Assembly (NCBI GenBank): GCA_963750915.1
Contig: CAVVSF010000012.1
Coordinates: 351,877-415,876, forward strand
DNA: 64,000 nt
Source of the DNA: DATBJJ01 sp963750915
GTDB taxonomy: Bacteria > Acidobacteriota > Vicinamibacteria > Vicinamibacterales > 2-12-FULL-66-21
Reading direction: 5' to 3'
A program made the translations under genes and the position numbers. A model generated the notes under the pieces. It worked only from the letters and a program-made list of their open reading frames with translations, did not search any database and was not told the origin of the DNA. Positions 1-8,684 of this stretch are shown in pieces. Positions within the stretch are counted from its first letter, which is position 1. Each line of letters opens with the position of its first letter.

Positions 1-693
1 GTCCGGCCAGGCGCCCTTGCCGAGGCTGCTCGGGCCGAAGACCTGACGCTCGACGGCGTCGCCCTTCTCGTCGATTCGCAGGCGGGTGATGCAGCCGCCG
101 GTCGTCTCGACGACGTAGAGCCACTCTTCTTTCGCGTCGAACCGTACTTCGTTGGTGAACCGGAAACCGTCGGCGACGATGCGGAAGGCGCCATCCTCGT
201 AGCGCGCGAGGTAGCCGTCCGCGAGATCGACGCGGAGGGCGTGCATCCAGTTCTTCACCCGGGTCGAGACGGTGACCCAGATGCGATCCTTCGAGTCGCG
301 GAGGACGAAGTTGACCTTGCCGACCGGCTGACCGTCTATGGTGCTGGCGATGACGTGCGTGGCGCCGTCGCGGGTCATGATCTCGAGGCAGTCGGTGCCG
401 AAGTTCGAGATCAGGAAATCACCGTTACGGGCGAAGGCGAGGCCGTTCGGCAGCGTGCCTTCGAGATAGCGGCTGGCCTCGCTCCGGGCGCCTTCGAAAT
501 GTCCGGACTTCCTCTGGGTGACGATCTGCTGCGCGCCGTCGGGGGTGATGCGGACGACCCCGCCGCGGGCGTCGGCCGACCACAGGATGCCGTCAGGCTC
601 GGCGAGGATGCACTCCGGCCGCTGCAGGTCGTAACCGATGTATTGGAGGGAGTCCTTGTCGATGCCGAAGTCGCAGATCGGATTGGGGTTCAC
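1..693 (-). CDS. SMP-30/gluconolactonase-like protein, C-terminus beyond the window
   Basis: Reading the minus strand from a GTG at 693 gives 231 codons with no stop before the window edge. The product is a beta-propeller of the SMP-30/gluconolactonase/LRE type: it has the repeated pattern of a short acidic loop followed by a strand (for example RPECILAEPDGILWSADARG near residues 21-40, then GTLPNGLAFARNGDFLISN). Members hydrolyse lactones or related esters with a bound divalent metal; the substrate here is unknown. The GTG start has a GGAGA about 9 bases upstream and no other start nearby fits. It lies 79 bases after the JAMM protease gene on the same strand and may be the tail of the long aromatic transcript. 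Propeller similarity is clear; enzyme activity is inferred. Confidence 0.8.
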   Translation of the reverse strand, partial: MNPNPICDFGIDKDSLQYIGYDLQRPECILAEPDGILWSADARGGVVRITPDGAQQIVTQRKSGHFEGARSEASRYLEGTLPNGLAFARNGDFLISNFGTDCLEIMTRDGATHVIASTIDGQPVGKVNFVLRDSKDRIWVTVSTRVKNWMHALRVDLADGYLARYEDGAFRIVADGFRFTNEVRFDAKEEWLYVVETTGGCITRLRIDEKGDAVERQVFGPSSLGKGAWPD

Positions 694-772
694 AAATAGG
701 TCTCCGATATCCCGTCGTGCGCGGCCTCCCAGCACGCGCCTTAGACAATCGATTATCGCGTATTGGACTCTA

Positions 773-1201
773 TCATGGCCCCGGCCATTCCTCGATATGG
801 GTCAGCCGCAGCGCCGAAACAATCCCGCGAGCGAAGCGATACGCACGGACTTCCGGTGCCGGCGGCAGCAGCGAGACGATCAAGTGAACGAACTCCGGGT
901 AGCTGGCCTCCTCGACATCCGAGGTTGAGGGCTCAGCCGGCGACAGCGGATGCGAGTGATAGGTGCCGACGATCTCCAGGGAGCCGCCACGCAGTTCGCG
1001 TCGAAGGTCGATGTGACGCTTCGGATCGATGAGGAAGCGGCGTTCGGGCACGGGATCGACGTTGACGGCCGGAGCGGCCCGCTCGACCCGATTCCCCCGC
1101 CCCACGAGCAATCCGCAGCACTCGCGCGGCGCCTCAGCCGTCGCGTGCGCCACGATGGCGCTGATTGCGTCCGGATGGATGTAGACGTTCTGCCTTTCCA
1201 T
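773..1201 (-). CDS. JAMM/MPN (M67 family) metallopeptidase
   Basis: 142-residue single-domain JAB1/MPN protein. The zinc-binding JAMM signature is complete: Glu27 in PRECCGLLVG, then His82-x-His84, seven residues, Ser92-x2-Asp95 (HSHPLSPAEPSTSD). Bacterial members cleave isopeptide-like bonds or process ubiquitin-like sulfur carrier proteins. No ThiS/MoaD-like carrier or cysteine synthase is visible beside it, so its partner is unknown. It follows the acetoacetyl-CoA synthetase gene by 57 bases on the same strand and precedes the SMP-30 gene, so it is probably co-transcribed with them. Confidence 0.88.
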   Translation of the reverse strand: MERQNVYIHPDAISAIVAHATAEAPRECCGLLVGRGNRVERAAPAVNVDPVPERRFLIDPKRHIDLRRELRGGSLEIVGTYHSHPLSPAEPSTSDVEEASYPEFVHLIVSLLPPAPEVRAYRFARGIVSALRLTHIEEWPGP

Positions 1202-1258
1202 TCAATCGATACGTGCAACGGGACGCGGATCAAATCTGCGACATCCGGGTCCCGTGAT

Positions 1259-3212
1259 CTAATCAAGAAGCTCGGGCCGATCGCGGAAGGCGTCGAGCGC
1301 GTCAGGGTTGGCCAGGGCTTCCCGGTTGCGCACGGGGCGGCCGTGGACGACGTCCCGCACGGCCAGCTCGACGACCTTGCCGCTGCGCGTGCGCGGCACC
1401 TCCGGCACCTCGACGATCCGCGCCGGGACATGGCGCGGCGATGTGTTGGCCCGCACCCGGGCGCGAATGCGTTCCTCAAGCTCGCCGTCAAGCCTCAGGC
1501 CATCCTTCAGCCGCACGAACAGCACCACGCGCTCGTCGTGATCCCAGTGCTGGCCGACAACGACGCTCTCGACCACTTCCGGGATCTGTTCGACCTCACG
1601 ATAGATCTCGGCCGTGCCGATCCGCACGCCGCCGGGGTTCAGCACGGCGTCCGAGCGGCCGTAGATGATCAGGCCGTCGTGCCCGGTCAGCTCGACGTAG
1701 TCGCCGTGCCACCAGACGCCCGGGTACCTGTCGAAGTAGGCGGCGTGGTACTTGCGCCCGTCCGGGTCGTTCCAGAAACCGACCGGCATCGACGGAAACG
1801 GCATCGTGCAGACGAGCTCTCCCTTCTCGCCCCGGACCGACCGCCCGTTTTCGTCGAACACCTCGACCTTCATGCCGAGCGTGCGCACTTGCAGCTCGCC
1901 CCGCCACACCGGCCCGTTCGGGTTGCCGCCGGCAAACAGGCCGATGATGTCGGTGCCGCCGGAGATCGACGCCAGGTGCACGTCGCGCTTGACCTGTTCA
2001 TAGACGTAGTCGAACCCCTCCGGCGCCAGCGGCGATCCGGTCGACGTCACCGTGCGAACGGTCGAGAGCCGATGCGTCGAGACCGGCGCGAGGCCGGCCT
2101 TCGCCGCGGCGTCCAGGAACTTTGGAGAGGTGCCGAAGAGGGTCATGCCGACGGCGTCGGCGTAGTCGAAGAGGACGCGGCCGTCAGGGTGAAACGGCGA
2201 CCCGTCGTAGAGCACGAGCGCGGCCTCCGACGCCAGCGCCGAGACGAGCCAGTTCCACATCATCCAGCCGCACGTCGTGAAGTAGAAGACGCGGTCGCCG
2301 CGCGCGGATGTCGCAATGCAGCCGATGCTCCTTGACGTGCTGGATCAGCGTGCCGCCGGCGCCATGGACGATGCATTTCGGCACCCCGGTTGTGCCGGAC
2401 GAGTACATCACGTAGAGCGGATGATCGAACGGCAGCGGTTCGAAGGGAATCGATCCCGACTGCGCCGGGGCGCTGCCGAGGAAATCGCTCCACGTTCGTG
2501 CCCGCGCCAGGCCGGCCGGCGGCCCGCCGCCGCAGTACGGAATCACGACCACCTGCTCGACCGACGGGAGGGCTGCAGCAATCTCGAGCACCCTGCGGTT
2601 CGAATTGTGCACCCGCCCGGCATAACGATACGCGTCGGCCGTGACGAGCAGGCGCGGCTCGATCTGCCCGAACCGATCGAGTACGCCGCGGACGCCGAAA
2701 TCCGGCGAACAGGACGACCAGACGGCGCCGACAGCGGCGCTGCCGAGCGCGGCAATCACCGCTTCCGGCACGTTGGGCACGTATCCCGCGACGCGATCGC
2801 CAGGGCGGATGCCGGCGAGACGCAGCGCTGCGGCGAACGCGGCGATGCCGGCATAGAGCTCGGCCCAGCTCACCACACGCAGCGGCCCCTCCTCACCGCG
2901 GAAAAAGATCGCCGGAGCATCGTCACGGCGGCGCAGCAGGTTCTCGGCGAAGTTGAGGGTGGCGTCGGGAAAGAAGCGCGCGCCCGGCATCGCGTCCGGG
3001 CGTTCGATCACCCGCGCGCCCATGTCGCCGCGCAGCTCGCCGAACTCCCACATCAGTCGCCAGAATCGCTCGGGGTCGGAGAGCGAACGCTCGTAGAGCG
3101 CCGCGTAATCGGGGATCCCGGCGGCCCACTCCGCCGCCGCCCGGCGTATGAACGCGGTCATCTGCGAGCGCTCGACGCGATCGGGCGACGGCCGCCAGAC
3201 TGGCTCGTTCAT
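1259..3212 (-). CDS. Acetoacetyl-CoA synthetase (acetoacetate--CoA ligase), broken by a one-base frameshift
   Basis: An acyl-CoA synthetase of the ANL superfamily. The N-terminal part (3212 to about 2304) carries the ATP-binding loop YSSGTTGVPK near residue 270 and ends in LHCDIRAR. The reading then continues in another frame with MMWNWLVSALASEAALVLYDG and runs to a normal C-terminus with GDYVELTGHDGLIIYGRSDA and the A10-type lysine in RTRSGKVVE. The order and total length (about 650 codons) match acetoacetyl-CoA synthetases, which activate acetoacetate with ATP and CoA. The break lies in the GC repeat at about 2298-2306; the span is 1 modulo 3, so one extra base explains it. It follows the tyrA-GNAT gene by 36 bases. 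Family is certain; the acetoacetate specificity is from overall likeness. Confidence 0.85.
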
Positions 3213-3248
3213 GTCCGTATAGTAGCGCGCGCGATCGCGGCGACGGCG

Positions 3249-4589
3249 CTACCGCACCAGGTAGCGTTCGGTCCTGAAGATGGTGAAGCCGCGGCTCAGG
3301 TAATTGAGGATGGCGAACGGATGATCGAAGCTGCAGGTGTGCAGCCAGACGCGCCGCGCGCCGAGGCGCCAGGCCCGTTCGACCGCCTCGGTGAGCAGGT
3401 GTCCGCCGAGCCGGCGGCCCATGAACTCCGGCAGCAGGCCGAAGTAGACGATCTCGACCGAGTCGTCGGGCTCCTTGTGCAGCTCGAAGTAGCCGGCCGT
3501 ACGGCCGTCGACGTTGAGCAGCCACAGCGAGACGTCCGGATCGGAGAGATAGGCGGTGGCATCGTCGTCGCTCCACCGCAGCCGGTCGGTCCAGCGGTAC
3601 TCCTTCCCGACATCGGTGTAGAGCCGCCGCCACAGCTTCGGATCGGGATTGTCCTGGCGCACGACCTCGATGCCATCGCCGGGCACCCGCGTCGCCTGCA
3701 ACGCCAATCGTTCCGTCATCTCGAGATAGGTTCGCGTCGCCCGCGTGCCCGCCGGTTCGTCGAGCGTCTGCTTCCAGCGCTGCGCCGACTCGAACACCCG
3801 CGTCAATTCGTCGCCGGATGTCAGGGTTCGCTTCAGCGACTGCAGCAGCGAAGTGAGGTCGTCGATAGCGGCGGCGATCGTGTCGGCGTTGGTCGCCGCG
3901 ACGTCGCGCCATGTGCCGGGCGGGCTGCCGGCCAGCCGCGTGCTGTCGCGCAGCCCGGTCCCGGCCAGCCGCAGGCCGTCGTCGCCGGTTTCGCTGCCGA
4001 CGATGTGCATCAGGGCGCTGATAGTGATCTGCGGCAGGTGGCTGACGTAGGCCATGAGCCGGTCGTGCGCTTCCGGCGTCATGGTCTTCGGCTGGGCGCC
4101 GACCTCGGCGACGAAGGACGACAGCGTCGCGATGTCCTCCGCCTCGGTGTCTGCGTTCGGCGTGAAGATCCAGGGCCGGCCGCGAAAGAGATCCGGACGG
4201 GCGACGTCGAGTCCGGCGCCGGCGGCGCCGGCGACCGGATGGCCGCCGACGAAGCGAAGACGCGGCGGCAGCGCGGCCGCGGCACTCACGGTCGCGCTCT
4301 TGGTGCTGCCGACGTCAGTGACGAGCGCTTCCCCGGGAACCGCTGCGGCAAGCTGCCTCAGCACTTCGTCGTTCTGGCGGATCGGCGCGGCGAGGATGAT
4401 CAGGTTGGCGCCGCCCGCGAGCGCGAGGTCCTCGCCGCCCCGGTCGGCGGCATTCAGCCGCAGCGCCACCTCGATGGTCTCGGCGCGATCGATGGCGACG
4501 ATCTGCGTGCCCGGCCACCGTCGCCGCACCGCGAGCGCAATCGATCCGCCGATCAGGCCGAAGCCGACGATGGCGATATTGGCAAACAT
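3249..4589 (-). CDS. tyrA: Prephenate dehydrogenase fused to a C-terminal GNAT acetyltransferase
   Basis: 446 residues in one open frame. Residues 1 to about 280 are a prephenate dehydrogenase, which oxidatively decarboxylates prephenate to 4-hydroxyphenylpyruvate for tyrosine. The Rossmann loop GFGLIGG is at residues 9-15, followed by TDVGSTK, GGHPVAG and SHLPQ motifs. From about residue 285 (TRTYLEMT) a complete GNAT domain begins; its acetyl-CoA loop is in LLPEFMGRRLGGHLL, near 385-399, and it ends LSRGFTIFRTERY. Free-standing GNAT proteins of this type begin with a very similar TYLEM segment, so a whole gene seems to have been joined on. There is no ACT domain. It sits 19 bases after the DAHP synthase gene. 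The acetylated substrate is unknown. Confidence 0.87.
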   Translation of the reverse strand: MFANIAIVGFGLIGGSIALAVRRRWPGTQIVAIDRAETIEVALRLNAADRGGEDLALAGGANLIILAAPIRQNDEVLRQLAAAVPGEALVTDVGSTKSATVSAAAALPPRLRFVGGHPVAGAAGAGLDVARPDLFRGRPWIFTPNADTEAEDIATLSSFVAEVGAQPKTMTPEAHDRLMAYVSHLPQITISALMHIVGSETGDDGLRLAGTGLRDSTRLAGSPPGTWRDVAATNADTIAAAIDDLTSLLQSLKRTLTSGDELTRVFESAQRWKQTLDEPAGTRATRTYLEMTERLALQATRVPGDGIEVVRQDNPDPKLWRRLYTDVGKEYRWTDRLRWSDDDATAYLSDPDVSLWLLNVDGRTAGYFELHKEPDDSVEIVYFGLLPEFMGRRLGGHLLTEAVERAWRLGARRVWLHTCSFDHPFAILNYLSRGFTIFRTERYLVR

Positions 4590-4608
4590 AAGTGCGCGGC
4601 GCCCGCTG

Positions 4609-5658
4609 TCAGTTGCCCCAGCCGCGGCGCGTCACCGGCTCGACGCAGATGCTGCGGCCGATCGCCGGGGCGATGATGCGCAGCTCTGCCATCAGCCGAT
4701 CGAACTGCCCCGGGAAGAGCGACTGGGCGCCGTCGCTCTTGGCGTGATCCGGATCGTTGTGAACCTCGATGATCAGGCCGTCGGCGCCGGCGGCGACGGC
4801 GGCGCGCGCCATTGGCGTCACCTTGTCGCGCCGGCCCGTCCCGTGGCTGGGGTCGGCCAGCACCGGCAGATGCGACAGCTGCTGGATCACGGGGATCGCC
4901 GAGATGTCGAGGGTATTGCGGGTGAAGCTCTCGAACGTGCGGATGCCGCGCTCGCACAGCATCACGTTCATGTTGCCGCCGGCGAGGATGTACTCGGCCG
5001 ACAGGAGCCACTCTTCGATCGTCGCCGAGATGCCGCGCTTCAGCAGGACCGGCGTGCGGGCCCGACCGAGCTCGCGCAACAGGGTGAAGTTCTGCATGTT
5101 GCGGGCGCCGACCTGGAGAATGTGGGCGTACTTCTCGATCAGCTCGAGCTGGCTGATGTCCATGACCTCCGACACCAGCTTGAGGTTGTGGCGATCGGCG
5201 GCGGTCCGGAGCATCCGCAGCCCGGCCTCCCCGAGGCCCTGGAAGCTGTAGGGCGAGCTGCGCGGCTTGAACGCTCCGCCGCGAAGGATCTTCGCACCGG
5301 CGTTCTTCACCGCCGCCGCCGTCGCTTCGACCTGCTCGTCGGTCTCGGCCGAGCACGGACCGGCCATGACGATGACTTCGTCGCCGCCGATCCGCACGTC
5401 GTCGATCGTGATGACCGTGTTCTCGGGCTTGAACGTCCGGCTCGCCAGCTTATATGGCTCGGTGATGCGGTGCACTTCCTGCACCCCGTCCATCACTTCG
5501 ATCAGCGTCGGGTCGAACTGGCGGTTTCCGCCGACCGCGCCGATCACCGTCTTCAGCGCCCCTGTCGACCGGTGCACGTCGAAGCCCATCTCGACGAGCT
5601 GCGCGATCACCTTCTGGACGTGTTCGTCCGACGCCCGTTCCTTCATTACGACAACCAT
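4609..5658 (-). CDS. aroF: 3-deoxy-7-phosphoheptulonate (DAHP) synthase, type I beta
   Basis: 349-residue enzyme condensing phosphoenolpyruvate and erythrose 4-phosphate, the first step of the shikimate pathway. The N-terminal 90 or so residues form the small ferredoxin-like regulatory domain (MVVVMKERASDEHVQKVI) found in Thermotoga-type enzymes, which in that group mediates feedback by aromatic amino acids. The barrel follows with the signature GPCSAE, then KPRSSPYSFQG, LLKRG and DPSHGTG. The start ATG is immediately downstream of a three-copy 28-bp repeat that separates it from the chorismate mutase gene. The co-location with chorismate mutase and tyrA fits joint control of the common and Tyr branches. 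Confidence 0.94.
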   Translation of the reverse strand: MVVVMKERASDEHVQKVIAQLVEMGFDVHRSTGALKTVIGAVGGNRQFDPTLIEVMDGVQEVHRITEPYKLASRTFKPENTVITIDDVRIGGDEVIVMAGPCSAETDEQVEATAAAVKNAGAKILRGGAFKPRSSPYSFQGLGEAGLRMLRTAADRHNLKLVSEVMDISQLELIEKYAHILQVGARNMQNFTLLRELGRARTPVLLKRGISATIEEWLLSAEYILAGGNMNVMLCERGIRTFESFTRNTLDISAIPVIQQLSHLPVLADPSHGTGRRDKVTPMARAAVAAGADGLIIEVHNDPDHAKSDGAQSLFPGQFDRLMAELRIIAPAIGRSICVEPVTRRGWGN

Positions 5659-5672
5659 AAGTCCTCTATCAC

Positions 5673-5756
5673 TTATGCGATCGACCCGTCGATCGCGCCC
5701 TCATGCGACCGACGGCTCAATCGCGCTGTTATGAGACCGGCTCGTCAATCTCGTCT
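5673..5756. repeat. Three tandem imperfect 28-bp repeats across the aroQ 3' end and the aroQ-aroF spacer
   Basis: Units lie at 5673-5700, 5701-5728 and 5729-5756, each exactly 28 bases. The first two agree at about 20 of 28 positions, the second and third at about 18. The third contains the last codons and the stop of the chorismate mutase gene, so the spacer looks like diverged duplicates of that gene's end. On the coding strand each unit ends in TCATAA, GCATGA or GCATAA. Confidence 0.75.
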
Positions 5757-6058
5757 GGATCGCCGTTCGGCTGCCCGTCGGCATGGCGCTCGAGCCGCCG
5801 CGCTTCGTCGATGATGCGTTCGAACAGCCGCCGGATCGCTTCGTCGTCGAGCGGGCCCGGATTGATGCTCTGCACGTGCCCCAGCACCTCGGCCTCGCGC
5901 GAGGGCTGGTAGATCGCCAGGCCGATCTGCTTCTTGAAGCGGCCGATCTCGAGGGCGCACGCGGCGCGGGTGTTGAGCAGGCGCACGAGCGCCTCGTCGA
6001 GCGCGTCGATCTTCTTGCGCAGGGCGTCGAGACTGGCTACAGGCTCTTCTTCAGCCAC
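5729..6058 (-). CDS. aroQ: Chorismate mutase, AroQ type
   Basis: 109-residue all-helical chorismate mutase converting chorismate to prephenate, the entry to Phe and Tyr. The first helix LDALRKKIDALDEALVRLLNTRA holds the conserved Arg and Asp positions, followed by the IGRFKKQ lysine segment and the C-terminal helix LFERIIDEARRLE. The start overlaps the 3' end of trpA by 22 bases, so it is translationally tied to the trp genes. The C-terminal 15 residues are polar and probably disordered. No dehydratase or dehydrogenase domain is attached; the dehydrogenase is two genes downstream. Confidence 0.92.
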   Translation of the reverse strand: MAEEEPVASLDALRKKIDALDEALVRLLNTRAACALEIGRFKKQIGLAIYQPSREAEVLGHVQSINPGPLDDEAIRRLFERIIDEARRLERHADGQPNGDPDEIDEPVS

Positions 6059-6828
6059 CGGACATACTCACTTGCGCGTTCGCTCAAGCCTGGCGACGCG
6101 CCATGTTCTGCCACGACGTTGACCAATGCGCTGCCGACGACCGCGGCATCCGCGGTCCGGCACACTTCGGCGACGTGCTCGGGCTGCGAGATGCCGAAGC
6201 CGAGGGCGACCGGCAGGTCGCTGCACCGCCGCACCCGAGCCATGAGCTCGCCGACGTCCTCCGGCAGGCGGTCGCGCACGCCGGTGACGCCGAGCCGCGA
6301 GATGACATAGAGGAAGCCGCCGCCGAGCGCCGACGACTTGCGAATCCGGTCGTCGGTCGTGGTCGGGCTGATGAGAAAGATTGGCGCCAGCCCGGCGTCG
6401 ACGAGCGGCTGGCGAAGCGGTTCCGCCTCCTCGACCGGATAGTCCAGGATCAGGACGCCATCGACGCCGGCGTCGGCCGCGGCGCGCGCGAAGGCCGTCG
6501 GCTCCATCCGAATCACCGGGTTGGCGTAGGTGAAGAGGACGACCGGGGTATCGACGCTGCGGCGCACGGTCCGCACGATCTCGAGCACGCCGCGGAGCGA
6601 CATGCCCGCGGCGAGGGCCCGCTCGCTGGCGCGCTGAATCACCGGGCCGTCGGCGAGCGGATCCGAGAACGGCACCCCGACCTCGAGCACGTCGGCGCCG
6701 GCGCGCGCGACCGCGACCAGCAGGTCGGCCGAGCGCGCGGCGTCGGGATCGCCGGCGGTCAGGTAGGTCACGAGGCCGCCGCGGCCGTTCTGCCGCAATC
6801 GCGCGAATGTCGTCGTCAGCCGGTTCAT
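6037..6828 (-). CDS. trpA: Tryptophan synthase alpha subunit
   Basis: 263 residues from the ATG at 6828. It cleaves indole-3-glycerol phosphate to indole, which is channelled to TrpB. Visible family marks are LVTYLTAGDPD, the catalytic Glu in DVLEVGVPFSDPLADGPVIQ (residues about 46-65), the aspartate in GVLILDYPVEE and the phosphate-binding glycines GFGISQPEH and AAVVGSALV. The start overlaps the trpB stop as ATGA. A longer in-frame reading exists upstream but is trpB in another frame, so this start is preferred. Confidence 0.95.
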   Translation of the reverse strand: MNRLTTTFARLRQNGRGGLVTYLTAGDPDAARSADLLVAVARAGADVLEVGVPFSDPLADGPVIQRASERALAAGMSLRGVLEIVRTVRRSVDTPVVLFTYANPVIRMEPTAFARAAADAGVDGVLILDYPVEEAEPLRQPLVDAGLAPIFLISPTTTDDRIRKSSALGGGFLYVISRLGVTGVRDRLPEDVGELMARVRRCSDLPVALGFGISQPEHVAEVCRTADAAVVGSALVNVVAEHGASPGLSERASEYVRWLKKSL

Positions 6829-8069
6829 CGCGCCTCTTTCGCCTGCGGCTGGGCCGCGAGGGCGCTCTGCACGCTGAGGACGTCCTTGTCGCCGCGGCCC
6901 GACAGGTTGACGATGATGACCTCGTCGCGCGACAGCCAGGGAGCGATGCGAATCGCGTGGGCGACGGCATGCGCCGACTCGAGCGCCGGGATGATGCCTT
7001 CTTCCCTCGCCAGCCGCTGAAACGCTCCGAGCGCGTCGTCGTCGCCGATCCAGGCGTACTCGGCCCGCTTCGAGTCGTGGAGCCAGGCGTGCTCGGGCCC
7101 GACGGCGGCGTAGTCGAGGCCGGCCGAGATCGAATGCGTCAGCTCGATGTTCCCGTTGTCGTCCTGAAGGACGTAGGTTCGCGTCCCCTGGAGTACGCCG
7201 GAGGAGCCGCCGGCGAAGCGCGCCGCGTGCTCCCCGGCCGTAATGCCGTGCCCGCCGGCTTCGACGCCGATCAGCCGGACGTCCGCGTCGGCGACGAACG
7301 CGTCGAAGATGCCCATGGCGTTGCTGCCGCCTCCGACGCAGGCGACGATGGCATCGGGCAGGCGGCCGATGTGTTCCTGGATCTGCGCCCGCGCCTCCTG
7401 GCCGATCACGGACTGGAACTCGCGGACCATCAACGGGTACGGATGCGGCCCGAGGACCGAGCCGAGCAGGTAGTAGCTGTCCGCGACGGTGGCGACCCAG
7501 TCGCGCATCGCCTCGTTGATCGCATCCTTCAGCGTGCGCGCCCCGGCATCGACCTGCCGCACCGTGGCGCCGAGCAGCTGCATGCGGAAGACGTTCAGCG
7601 ACTGCCGCTTCATGTCCTCCGCGCCCATGTAGACGTCGCATTCGAGGCCGAGCAGGGCGCAGGCGGTGGCGCTGGCGACGCCGTGCTGGCCGGCGCCGGT
7701 TTCCGCGATCACGCGCCGCTTCCCCATCCGTTTCGCGAGCAGCGCCTGGCCGAGCGCGTTGTTGATCTTGTGCGCGCCGGTATGGGCGAGATCTTCGCGC
7801 TTGAGGAAGATTCGCGCGCCGCCGAGCGACGTGGACAGCCGCGTCGCCTCGAACAGCGGCGTCGGCCGGCCGACGTAGTTGCGCAAGAGATCCGCGAGGG
7901 TCGCGCCGAATTCGGGATCAGCGCGAGCCTCGAGATAGGCCGCTTCGAGCTCTGCGACCGGCGTCACGAGGGTCTCGGGCACGAACCGGCCGCCGAACTC
8001 GCCGTAGTAGCCGCGGGCGTCGGGGTCGCGTTGACCGAACGAGATGGCGAGTTTGTGTGGCGAAGTCAT
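6825..8069 (-). CDS. trpB: Tryptophan synthase beta subunit
   Basis: 414 residues; PLP enzyme joining indole and serine to make tryptophan. The PLP lysine lies in HTGAHKINNALGQA, the glutamine loop in AETGAGQHGVA, and the phosphate-binding loop is GGGSNAMG. The N-terminus (GYYGEFGGRFVPETL) is that of the TrpB1 type that pairs with TrpA. It overlaps trpA by ATGA and trpF by 4 bases, giving the order trpF-trpB-trpA. Confidence 0.96.
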   Translation of the reverse strand: MTSPHKLAISFGQRDPDARGYYGEFGGRFVPETLVTPVAELEAAYLEARADPEFGATLADLLRNYVGRPTPLFEATRLSTSLGGARIFLKREDLAHTGAHKINNALGQALLAKRMGKRRVIAETGAGQHGVASATACALLGLECDVYMGAEDMKRQSLNVFRMQLLGATVRQVDAGARTLKDAINEAMRDWVATVADSYYLLGSVLGPHPYPLMVREFQSVIGQEARAQIQEHIGRLPDAIVACVGGGSNAMGIFDAFVADADVRLIGVEAGGHGITAGEHAARFAGGSSGVLQGTRTYVLQDDNGNIELTHSISAGLDYAAVGPEHAWLHDSKRAEYAWIGDDDALGAFQRLAREEGIIPALESAHAVAHAIRIAPWLSRDEVIIVNLSGRGDKDVLSVQSALAAQPQAKEAR

Positions 8070-8684
8070 GTCCGTGGAATCGCGGCAAAGAGCGCGCGCA
8101 GCCTGGTTGAGTCCTTGACGCCCGGCGCCGACTCGACACCCGATGACACGTCGACGGCATACGGGTGGACAGTATCGATGGCCCGGGCAACATTTTCGGC
8201 GTTGATGCCGCCCGAGAGAATTACCGGCCTGGTCCGGGCGACGGCGCCGGCAGCGTGCCAGTCAATCGGTACGCCCGGTGCCGCCGCGATGCACCGGGTC
8301 GTGAGCGTCGAGCAGGACGGTTGCGTCGGCGGGAACAGCCGCCGTTTTCTGCTGCAGGTCGTCGCTGTCGTCGGTTGCGACCGCCTTGATGACGCGGCAT
8401 TGCAGCGCGGCATAGCTGGCCACCGCCTCGTCGCCGTGCAGCTGGACCGCGCCGAGGCCGAGCTCGGCGGCGATCGCACCGACCTCGTCGGGCGGCTGGT
8501 CGACGAACACCCCGACCGCCTGCACGAACGCCGGCAGCGCCCTGACGATGGCGCGCGCCTCGCCGGGCTCGATGAACCGCGGGCTCTTCGGCCAGAAGAT
8601 GAACCCGATCGCATCGGCGCCGAGCGCCGCGGCCTCGAGCGCGTCCTCCCGCCGGCGGATGCCGCAGATCTTGATCCTGGTCAC
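8066..8684 (-). CDS. trpF: Phosphoribosylanthranilate isomerase, broken by a one-base frameshift
   Basis: Starts at a GTG overlapping the trpC stop (GTGA) with MTRIKICGIRRREDALEAA, the typical TrpF opening with the catalytic Cys7. The first frame runs to LLDAHDPVHRGGTG, then the rest (VPIDWHAAGAV, PVILSGGINAENV, VDVSSGVESAPGVKD) is in another frame to the stop at 8066. The join is at a CCC run at 8274-8276; the span of 619 bases is 1 modulo 3, so one extra base accounts for it. The isomerase makes the carboxyphenylaminodeoxyribulose phosphate used by TrpC. As all other trp genes are intact, a real loss is unlikely. Confidence 0.9.

Noticed and set aside
2316..4676. 786-codon plus-strand open frame opposite the acetoacetyl-CoA synthetase and tyrA genes
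   Set aside because: It is antisense to two recognisable genes, has Arg/Asp/Gly-rich composition with no motif, and exists because stops are rare in GC-rich antisense frames. The same holds for 52526-54502 (+), 950-2335 (+), 31388-33178 (+) and 57903-59162 (-).
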